From Stichopus chloronotus (taxonomy: Eukaryota; Echinodermata; Holothuroidea; Aspidochirotida; Stichopodidae): a stretch of 64,000 nt of DNA. The notes below the pieces were generated by a model, which was not told the origin of the DNA, did no database searches, and was given only the letters and a program-made list of their open reading frames with translations. The stretch covers positions 62,001 through 126,000 of the forward strand of contig CM037830.1 of NCBI GenBank assembly GCA_021234535.1. Direction: 5' to 3'. Shown one piece after another: positions 50,501-62,500 of this stretch. Numbering within the stretch: the first letter of the stretch is position 1; each line of letters opens with the position of its first letter. A program made the position numbers and the translations under genes.

Positions 50501-53500
50501 TTAGCGGCGTCCCTGGTGGTTTCTGTAGTTACTAACAGGCGTACGTTCAGAAAAAAAATAAGGAAAGCTCCTGCACGACACTGTTAACGTACGTGCATGT
50601 CGTGAGCATGGGGTCAGTCATTGGTCAGGGTGAAGTAGGACAGGACTCACTTTGGAATTTGGAGCGTTTATAGTAACATGCTACGGGATTATTCAACAAC
50701 GTATAAGACAAAGACACATTGTTGACGATAATGCTGTACCTACCAGATGGCACAAACTTACACTTAGTTACAGGTTCATTACATGTAAAAGATTCCCCTG
50801 ATTTCACTCAAGCATGGTGGTTGACAGGACTGACAAGGAGGCACCTGTTGCCATACCTCTATGATAGGACATATCAGGCAATTCTCTTAGACATTCCTTA
50901 CGTCTTGTCTTATAAGAAAAGTTCTTCTGAACGCACCGCGTGAGAAGAACTGTCTAAGCAGAGCCCCACTATTGTTCGGAGCGGATTGAACAAGAAAAGA
51001 TTTGGCTTTACAAAGCCCCGGTGACAGGAAACAACACATCCCGGGGGTACTGAGCTGCACGTACTCAGCCTTGAAACAGGGATCTTGTGTCCATAATTGA
51101 TCAATTAATGAGAAAACATCACTCTATGAAAAATTGATAATAATTTGGATTGCTTCCATCTAGAATACTTGCACATTGTTAGGTAGCATTTGCCTGCCCA
51201 CTGCCCCGTTAAAGTCAGGACTGTTGACGATAAAATATTACACCTAAACAAAAGAATAATGGGTAATGAAAGACTAACGTGCAAGATATTGCAAATTTGG
51301 ATAAACGTAAAATATCAATTAATGAGGAAGCTGCTATTCTGAGATTGTGATGACGTAACCTGACTACATGTGATAGGGGAAGCGTTTGTTTTTCTTCATA
51401 ATTTATTGACAAATATTTTCAATAGTTTATAAGAATTTAGACGAATTAAATCAGAGTAGCAATAATTTGATTATGAGTAATTCAAGCCACAATGTGTACA
51501 CGTGTGTGCGCTTTCACAGAAATTATAGATAAAGAAAACAAAGAAATACATTAAAATTCCTGCTATCAGTTGTTATGTGACATCATAATTTGCTTTCCTC
51601 AAGTAGGTTTACATTTATCTCACCTCAGGCGAAAATGGCAACATACTTCTCTGAATTTGAAGAGCGTTTAACTTGGAGGGGGGATACTTTTGAATGAAAC
51701 TTTGAGTAGAGATTCGTCAAACACTTCTGCTTCATTTTCAGAAAGATAGTCCCAAAATTGCCTTCTCATTTAACCTTTAAAACATTATTAAGATCGGCGC
51801 GAGTGAAATGTCGTTCGATTTCTTGCATGTAGTGGTGCTCCACTTAAAACATGCAAGAGATCAGCGAAGTGTACAAGAAAAGCTTTGGCTAAACACATCC
51901 TCCGGCCAGATCACCGGAAATGGTACTCTAGCGCTCATTCTTTTTGTTTATTTACGCCTCTTCCTACCCTTACAAATAAATTCAGCTAAATAAATTTAGC
52001 TAAATACGACTCAAGAGGATTTAAAAGGGAAAAAGATGCTTGGGTATTGATAATAACTTTACACGATCTAAGGGAAGCATCACCATCGGTTAGAGCTCAG
52101 CGAACGAGAAAATTTGTGACTAACAAATTTGCAAGATGGCAGGAAATCGCACTTCGTTGGCCCATTTTCAACGTAACAAATTTCATTCAAGAAGAGAATA
52201 TTGCGAAGGTGGCGCTAGGCAACACCTGCTTGGTCTTTTGAAATGACAATACCTTTGGCACCTTAGAAACTTTAGACTTTGCTTATGGGGATTACCATAC
52301 TAGGTTGGGGCGTTTCTCGTCAAAATAGTAAGTTCTGCGCCTCTTTATTACATTAGAAAGTTTTCAAGAGCCTAACCCAATTTTATTTTTTTATTTTTTT
52401 TTCATCCATGTACTTACATGTGCCATCGAGGACTTGCATAGTTCTGTGCACCGCGCATTGCAAGCTGGCTCATCGTCGTTTGTAGAATTTCGTTGCTATC
52501 AAGGTGTGTACGAAAGTTAGAAGTCTCACGCAACATAGGGACGCACTTTGCCAGCATATATACGTCATGAATCGACACTGCTGTTACTACATGGATATGC
52601 CCAACTACCATTACGTGCATTCCTATTGTGCCATTATGATTGTCTCTACTAACCAATTACAGCATCCATACAGATTATTACTTCTTTTTTAAAGTACAAA
52701 CACCTCTATGAATACCCTTTCTTCCATTAAGGCTTCCCTCTCTATTATTATGAGTATCCCTCTCTATTATTATGAGTATTCCTGTCTAACATTAGGAGAA
52801 CTTTTACTTACCATTATGAGTGTCCCTAAAAGGAAACCACAAATGATGCATTTGGATGACATCATTTACGTGACTTGAGCTTCTTGCAGTTGTATTATCT
52901 GAAGATATAAGGGACTGTACGAGTGAAGTCTTGCCTCCTCTTGGAGGTCCCAATACAAACATTCGTAATCTACGTAGAAAATGTAATAAGAATTCAAGTT
53001 AGACATCAGAAGACAACATAAAGCACGGTGTTGTAGATATGGTGTTGTGTAGAATTCAGACATTAAGACGACGAAATTCGTATGGCGGGGTGGTTTCGTA
53101 GATACAAACATATTGACAAAGATGACCACAATTAGATAATATAAAACCAAGATAACTGAATTTGCTACTGTCAGGAGCAAATAATATGATCACAGCTTTG
53201 ATACTGTCACGTATCGATCGAGAGTAATTTCTTCTGTACTGTAGCTTCAAGTTACTGTGGTTCTCAGTAGTTACGACGGTACCATCTGGTAAAGCACATC
53301 TGACATTTGAAAAAAATGTTACTTTGGTGCTGCCAAAGTGTGACAACTGATACAGATTCAGCGGTGTTTTAATTTTGATGTAACATTAGTTGAGTGATAA
53401 CTTCACTTTTTTCTGGTAGGTATGGAGATAAGCATACAAGCTTAGTGATTAATATATGGATATAGTTACCTGCATTAAAAGAATAAGCATAACAATGAAG

Positions 53501-56500
53501 TATCACATCACAAAGAGCAGTTATTGAAATTACAGATGCAAAATTACTTGTGTTGCTAATGCGGTGATAGTTACCGTTATAGACGTCCCTTGTCAATTAT
53601 CAGTAAATAGTACTTTTTACTGAACACCGGTCAGCATAGTAATAATGCATGGTGACTAAAAGAAATCATACCCTCAGAATTTAGTCTAAAAAGTTCCACT
53701 TTCACACCATAATTTTTGCCAGCAAATTTGAAATATATTTTAATCAGTGTTACATGCCAATATCCTTAGTAACCGCAGTGTCACCGCTCTCTATAATTTC
53801 AACAGATTATAATTACTATTTTCAATTCACATCTTGAAAATGCCGGCGACGCGTCATGTATTGGTTGCACTATCTGTATGCATCAATCTAGCGACTGTTG
53901 TAAGATAGACGGTATATCTTCGGGTCGAATTTAATTCTCCCTGAATAGATTTGATAACGTCCTGTTTCCATAGGAACTGGTCTCAAGGCATTAAACGAGA
54001 ATCACTGGTGGAAGTAATTTTGAAATGAGTATCTTTACAATGATATTATAATGAGTGTGCTTGGTATTGATCGAATGGCCTTCATTTATCTTGATTCTCA
54101 CCTATATTGCATAACTATATTAGATTGACATGCTTTAGAAAAAAATTTCATTCTTTTCGTAAGTCAGACAGTTTCATTGTTTTGCAAGTCTTTAATTTTG
54201 ACATGCCAACATTTTTTGCAATCATTGCATGCATATATATTCCCAATGGTAACATTTGATACAACCAATAATTACTTTACTGAATGAGAAAGTACGTTTG
54301 CTGTTTGTATGGCAGTGGTTAGGGTAAATAAATACCCTATATGTTGCTTAATCTTTTGCTGGCAGGGAGACACTTTAGTTCAAGTATGATAGGTACCGTA
54401 TATATGTGTAACTTGACATTACATTAATAAGAGTAAAAACAAATAGCTTTTACAAATCATTCTTTCGATTGACATCAACAACGCTTTTATTCAACTACTT
54501 CTGAAGTATGTCGAAAGTTATGGCACATTTAAAATTGTGTTTCTTTTATTGTTTTACTTTAGCAGTCACTTCAGTCATATTGAGGAGATTTATGAGTCAT
54601 TGCTGCAAATTACATAATGAGATACTAAACGTCTTACCTACGGCTCAAATAGTTGAGCTATATCGTCTAGTTTTCAAAAGGGAAGTTAAATATAACTATA
54701 ATTAGTTATTAATGTAACATACTAAAACGAAGGAAATAGTAAATTACTTTTGTAAGATACATGAGATGTATAAGGTACATTCTACTCCTTTACGGTGGGA
54801 ATGGAATAAGCAAAGTTTGCGACTTTCTTCCTTGTGGTTGATAACATGAAGGTGAGAGTCAATTCACATAGCGTTAAAAGATCAACAAAAGTCACAAAAA
54901 TGTCTTCGAATGTGCTTTTAGTAAGGGAGGAATAAAAAAGTATAATATAGACATTCCATTACAAGATAAGATAAAGCAGCCAAACTAAACTTATTTTAAC
55001 CATCCACTTCTTTTTAAACTGAGTTCCGATACGAAATTGACAATATAAAGTTTAGCGGAAGACCTATACAAGGGCAGTATAAATCGAATACACTGTAAAA
55101 ATGTAAATTTACAGAAAATAAAACAAAGACATAAATACGAATTACATAAATTGTCTGGAAACTAATTACCAGAACATTTCTGTATTCCTTTTGTATTTCT
55201 TTATTTTATTTTCTGTAAATTTACATTTTACAAGTTACATTTTTAACAATAGTTGGCGATCAAGACTTCACAGCAGAGCCTAGCTTAGAGTCTAACCCGT
55301 ATTCGAATAGGAACAGGCTTACACTCATCATGCAGGATTTGGGATTTAGGACAGCCTAGTTTTAGTACAGCGTCTCAGAACATATTTAAACAGATTCTTC
55401 GAAAGAACTTGACATCTCACTGCAGAGTGGGAAATTTCAAGTTGAAAGAAGATAAGCGAACTTTGAGTGATTAGCAGAGGACTCTGAAAGAAACTTTCAC
55501 AGAAAAGAAAGTTAAGACCACAGAAGCGTCAAGTTGAAGAGCAGTTGTTGTATAACGCTAAGCAACCACACAATTGTAGTGGAAGCATGTGGATTTTTTT
55601 TTTGTTACTTCAAGCCGTGTGACTTCCATCCTAACAATTTTAGATTAAGTTTGGTATATTTTTTCACAAGGTCAGTTCAGATGCGACATGGTTAGGATTA
55701 CTTTAGGAAGAAAACCCATCTTACTGCAACAACACTGCCATGGTTAGAACCCCTAATACGTATCTTCATTGCTTGAAATAAGATAAAGTATGGCAAGCCG
55801 GTAAGGTTAAACTTTGATTTGAAGTAGTGTGATGTCTTTTTCTTGGTAAAATTGGTTTCCCAGACTGTCAGCATGAACTCATTCATCGGGATAGAGAGTC
55901 GGTATAGCTAGACGATTAAGAGAGGCAAACTTATAGAGCATGCAGTTCATGTGTAATAATAAGTTACAACGTATTAAAAGTCACCCTACACCTAGATGGG
56001 TAGGGCAAGGTGAAGAGAAAAATAGAACTTACTTCTTAAACCTGGAAAGAATCAATGAGTTTGACAATGTTATTTGTCATTTCAAATAGCATACCTGAGA
56101 AAAAAAATGACTTGTTCCAGAATAATTTTTATTTGTAAAGATTTTCTCTCTGACAAATGCCCGGATGGACTTTTCTCTTTTTCCTTAAAATTGTACAGAT
56201 TTTTTCAGTAAGGGTGAAGCATGTGACGATATCTCAGTGTTATCAGAAGGTGAGTGTAATTACACAATTTATTCAAAGTGCAGTTACAGTAAAGAGCGCA
56301 GACAGTGATCGTTATCAGGAAAATTCTACAAGCACTTTGTGCGTGTATTGGCTACATTGTTACAATATGTCGTCCAGTTCCTTCTCTACAATTGTAAAAC
56401 TTGTTTTTAGATATTGGTAACGTTCTTGCTTGCTTCCTGATTACATTAGAACGTCGCTATATCAGAGATAGTAGTATCTGCATTTTGAATTTAATTCATC

Positions 56501-59500
56501 ATTATACAAGATAAATTCTGTATCTACCCTTTTAATTTTTATTGTTTTTGCAAAGTGTTAGACAGCTTGTATTGGACGTCATACTTTACACGATAATGAT
56601 TTTTTGAAAGGATTGTCCACTGAAGATAATTGATGCGAAATATTAGGAATATTTTTCTCTCTGTATTGGTCAAAGCCTATGTCAAAGTTATGTTTCTTTC
56701 GAAGTTATGAGTTTTGAAGGGAATATCTATTTTTATGTGTCTATTTCATTACACTATGGAAAATCTGTGATGCCACCCAGGCACAATAATTTGAATTTAT
56801 CCTTTATATTTCTCTCTAGTCTTCACTGTCTTACTTAAAGAGACGTGGCTTTAATTTCCAAATATTTCAAGGTAAATTTACAAACATAGCCAATCGACAT
56901 TTTCGCGTAAATCATGGATTAAATTTCGAAGGAAACCAAAAAGTTCTTGCACTAATTTGCCACTGCCACATCACATTTTGGTAATCGTGGGGAAACTGGA
57001 AATCTTTCTAGACCAGAGAAGTCATTTTTTAGACAACAATATCTTGAGTTAGAAACAAGATATTGGAATACGTATTGAAATCAATGCTGTTAAAAATTAT
57101 TCTAATTTCAGAACGTACCGCTTGCCTTCAAATGATGTTTATGTAATCAGTGGGTTCGATCTTTGTACTTCTGAATCGTCTGCATCTGTGTGTAATTGAT
57201 AAAATAGTTGCTTTTTTGGGTGAGTGTAGCTATTTCAGTTTTTACTCAAACCATTAAACTATTTTATCAAACGATTGGAAATCTTGTTGACCTTTCTTTG
57301 ACAACAAACAAAATCAACTGCTCTTCACTCTAACACATTACGTTTTGAAAATTACTTGTAGTAAACATAGTATCGATGAAAGTGCTGTGTTTTGGAACGT
57401 TTATTTTAATTACGGAATTTAAAGTCAGTGGATGTGAACACTCTTAAGTATTTCCTAAATGTTCTTTATGCTTGACCTTTTTATTTTGCATTCAGAGATG
57501 TCGGAGATAAATTTAAGAAATTTGAAACATTCATCGCAGTAAAAAGGACAGGTCATATTACATAAATCATGATAGGGTAATGGAATTCGAAACATGACAT
57601 TCCAGTGATTACAATCATCATCTTTTATTTTTTGTTTCAGATTTCGGAGAAAAACATCACAACTATAGTCATTTCATTATTTCGGTGTAAATAATACCAT
57701 TCCAGGTCACTGGATCAGGTTCATTCTAATATTTTATGTGGTGTGGCACATCTCTAGAAGTATGTTTATATGATGCTTGACAAACAAAGAGAGATCAATA
57801 GATGGATGGATCAACAGACTACAGATATTGATAGGCCAACCTCGATTGCTAAAATGGAACGTGAACATTATTTTATGGAATTACTAATAGCAAAATATTA
57901 TTATTTTTTAATAAAGACCCTTAGAATCCATATGAAAAATTTACGTTATATAGGCCTACTTTCAAGATTACTTTCTTCATCGTTTTGTAAGAAATAACCA
58001 TATTTACGCCTCATGTAGACACGAAGACACGGTCTCATGAAGACAATAAACAACCGACCATTGCTTTGTAACTTGCGTGGAATTCGATAGAGAATGTCTT
58101 TTGGGTAAGTAATATCAGCTCAATTTTATTTCAGGTGCCGAGCAAAGGATTTCGAGAGTAAATTTCTCTTTTCAAAAACAGGTGTCTTTGAATGGAATTT
58201 TTTTCTCAAAGCGCTCATTCAATTTTCTTATTTTTCACATCAAATATTATATTTTCTGGAGGGAACAGTTTTGGACAAAATATCTTGGGACACCCCGCTC
58301 CCCCGTTCAATGTTTGCTATAGGACTGCTGTTCAAAGTGTACATTCACTCTTATAGCGCAACATTGGAAAGGGGAGCGGAGTTTCATGTTATCCTCGTAA
58401 CTAAAATTGAGTGTTATATTTGCAACTTACGACAAAGTGTCCCAACAATTTTGTCCAAGATTGTCTGAGAATTTTGAGGCGCCAGACGCAGGCGCGGGGC
58501 ACAGGAAAAAGTGTCAATTTGAAATAAACTAAACGGCAAAATGGGGGTGATATTCCTTTCAACAAGAAACACTAGCAGTGCATGTTCGATATGTTTTGGG
58601 CCTATAGAGAAGTTAGTTTACTGTAATATTATTGTGTGAATATTGTCAATGTTATTACGGAGTAAAGGGACGAATAAGTCAGTCAAATCCATGTATTTGC
58701 ACCAAACGTGCTAAATAAAATGCAGTCACTGAGGAGGTAACATCATAAGTCTAATGCATCTTGTCAACCAGGAAACTACTTTAAAACATGTTGAATGATG
58801 CAAATGACATACTTTCGGCTCAAACTCGGATACTGAAACAGGTACAGAAGTACCCCCCAAAAAAAAAATCAACAAAAAATATATAACAAAACCACTAACA
58901 TGTTAGTGATCAGTTGAAGAATGTCGATGTATATGTGTTATCTATTCAAATTGTACTCAGTAATGATGTGATGTATGGTATTAAAGTAACTACACATAAT
59001 GACCTTAAAGCCTAACTTGCAGGTTCATCTGATTAAAAAAAGTGTGCTGTCATCATGCAAAAGAAACCTCGAAATGCACATTTAATAGATGTGACGTTAT
59101 TCGTATACATATAACAGTGACATTGTGACACCCATTCTATGGTACCGTACATGGTGCACTATAATGTGGTATTCATTTTTAGCAGATTAAACGGATTTCA
59201 CAGTACATTATATATTTTTGTTGGTAGAGCTATATCATAACGTTAATATATAGGCCTATATATTACCTTACGTTATATCTGATCAATAAAATATGAGAAG
59301 CTGACAGACATTTGAGTTTAGAAATGAATAATTGAGCAGTGAAAAACACTCTGGTCATGCCGTGAGTCGAACTCCGGCCTTCCCATCCAAGCTGACTTAG
59401 ACCTAACAACAGCGTCCGCCGGTGTAGGCTAATGAAACCCACGTTCTACCAAATGTTTTGACAGGAAAATTTGCGCAAACCGTGGAAAAAATGCGTAGAT

Positions 59501-62500
59501 TACAAGAATGAAGATTACATATGTTACCAGCTCTATGCAATGTGAAAATTGTATTTACAAATCTTAAATTAGCTGCAAAAAATGTAAAAAACCAGCCTTT
59601 ACTAACGTTCTACAATTATTTTAATATAAAGCTGAATCAACATTTCTGACTTTAACGCAGTTTGGTAGAACGTGGAACTACTTCAGAATATCTCCTAACT
59701 GGGATTCCTACCACCATTCTACAATTGCAGTAACACTCCTCTTGCAACGCCATGCAACAGCTGCCCATCAATTTTATTCCTAAACGCAGCCATTTCTGTC
59801 CGCATACAAAACCATGAAACAATCTATTCATGATCACTGTTTTCAACAAAACCTATACAAATAAAACCCCAAATACAAAATTCAATTCTTATGTTCATAG
59901 TTTGAAATTCAGAATAGTTTAATTTGAAAATCCTCAGACCCACAGACCTCGATAACTAATTTTTGTGATACACCTTGTCCAAAAATGTTCAATTTTCTTC
60001 CAACAATTTGCTCCAAAATTGCCCCCAAACGCTCAGAGAATCTTGGACAAAATATCTTGGGACACCCCGCTCCCCCGTTCAGTGTCGGCTATACGATAGC
60101 TGTTCAAAGTGTACATTCACTCTTACAGCGCAACATTGGAAAGGGGCGCGGAGTTTCATGTTATCCTCGTAACTAAAATTGCGTATTATATTTGCAACTT
60201 ACGACAAAGTGTCCCAACAATTTTGTCCAAGATTGTCTGAGAATTTTGAGGCGCCAGAAGCATGCGCGGGGCACAGGAAAAAGTGTCAATTTGAAATAAA
60301 CTAAACGGCAAAATGGGGGGGGGGGTGATATTCCTTACAACAAGAAACACTAGCAGTGCATGTTCGACATGTTTTGGGCCTATATTGAAGTTAGTTTATT
60401 GCAACATAATTATTGTGTGACGAGACATAATAAGGCTCTGCCATAGTAATACATACTCTAATGAAGCATGATCTACATATTCTAATTAAAGAATAAAACA
60501 CCAGCAACACTATGTACTTAATATTATATAATTAAACATGTAAAGGGCTGACATGATGTACTAATGAAACGTTACATATGCCGAACATGCTGTACTAATT
60601 CTAAAGAGACAACTACGGTACCGTAAAATAATTTCTATCTTTTGAGTCATTGAATGGGTCCAATGTTTGCTATGTGCATATTCTTATTGTCTGACGTTTA
60701 ACACTTTAGCTTTTATACAAAGGATTGGATTACCGAGTTGCCACTCTTGACTTCGTTATGTCTGTTTTAGAGGAGAGAAGCATATTTCGTTGTTATTTAA
60801 TATGTGGGAACCAGTGGCGTAGCTGTGATTTTTTCCAGAAGTGATATGAACCCCCTCCCCAAATGTTTTCAAGATTACATGGCTCTTGTGTGATCTGGAG
60901 GGTAAATGTGGTATGGATGGGGGCATGCGGTGGGCTGAGCAAAGTGGCCTACGTTGCTAAATGTGATTAAGTACGTGGAGTAAGATATATCTGAGTACTA
61001 TTTAAGCGAAGCGCTACCATAGCTTGGCTCGGAGTATAGAGGAAATTTTGAAAAATCAGGTCCTCTCAGACAGCCGGAAATGGCATTTCACAGACTTGTA
61101 GGTAGAATATAAGAAAGTCATCATTTTACGCTTTCGTTTACAAGAAAATGTTCACCTCAATAAAAACAAGAGCCCAGGGGCACTCTGGTTCCTTGCACAG
61201 ATGGAGAGCATATAATGTAAATTATGAAGTAAAAGGGAGCATATTGCATCATTTTGTACGATAGCCTATATGGTCCACTTCTGACCATGAACTCTCACTT
61301 TTGTAACATAAAATCTGTAGAGAGAGAAACATATTTCATGCTTTTATAAAATGGCCCATTTCAGACATTAGACCCCAAACATGTCAAACATGCACCCACA
61401 TGGAACCACTTCCATAGCACTAATGTGACCAACTATCAACAGTGTTACATACAATCTGCAAGAGAAAAAGTATTTTGCATGATTTCACAACAGCCTATAA
61501 GAACTATGGTCCCTTGTACTTGAAATGTACATACTGTAAAATGATATGCCTGAATTCATAAATATCAAAAAAGCCATTTCAATTGATGCAATGAATTGAA
61601 GATGTTGATTTCTGCAATATACAGCAATATCCCATTCATTTTACAAAACACAAACAGCTGTACATCTTTCATTTAAAGAAGGGGCTCTGCAAATTGCAAT
61701 ATGGCTTATCTCATCTATGCCCCTTTAAAGTCCAATGAACTGATAGCATGCCCTGGAGGTAACTACTGGGGTCTAATTTAAACTGGAAAGAACACCAACT
61801 GACTTATTTTCTTTCATTGTGTCCTGCTCACCTCACTAATTGAAAAGACACTTACATGAATGCACACATTAGCACTCAGGCACGAGGCGGTAAACTGATC
61901 CAGCCAAAACTTGTCTGGTGTGACCACCTATAGTAGTGCAAACAACACTGCTTCTTTTTCATTTGATCAAGAAACTGCTAACTCAAGCAGTACTTCCATG
62001 ATGCACTGGAGGGGGATTGATGGAACATATGGGCATCCATAGCATAGGGTTTTCAGACTTTTGCCCCCAGTTCCTCCAGATGACCTTTGACCTCCACCAA
62101 AAACGGTAGGGACACCTTCTCAATATGACGGACCCACATACCAAGTTTGACTTTCATCTGACTTTCCCCTATTGAGTAAGAGCGCACCCAAGCAAAACAA
62201 ACTTTTGCCTCCAGTTCCCCCAGACGACCTCTGACCTTCACCAAAAGCGATAGGGCACACCTTCTCAATATGGCAAATATTCGTGCCAAGTTTGACTTTC
62301 ATCTAACTTTCCCCTATTGAGTTAGAGCGTACCCAAGCAAAACAGACTTTTGCCCCCAGTTCCCCCAGATGACCTTTGACCTCCACCAAAAACAATAGGG
62401 CACACCTTCTCAATATGGTCAACCCACATACCAAGTTTGACTTTCATCGAACTTTCCCCTATTGAGTTAGAGCGGACCTAAGCAAGTGTCACAGATGCAC

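Noticed and set aside
53056..53346. 96-codon minus frame upstream of the P-loop exon
   Set aside because: It looks protein-like, but no donor in the phase 2 required between the flanking exons was found, and the exon at 63247 already joins the P-loop exon in phase.
56035..56115. Possible 53-nt minus-strand exon (ctcag ... CCAG|gttta)
   Set aside because: Its phases (1 in, 0 out) do not fit the Roc-COR junction it would lie in.
56215..58200. Possible small plus-strand exons (56215, 57642, 58132)
   Set aside because: Borders resemble splice sites, but exons are very short and give no recognisable protein.
59340..59430. tRNA-like or SINE head on minus strand
   Set aside because: A B-box-like GTTCGACTC is present, but no acceptor stem or anticodon arm could be built.
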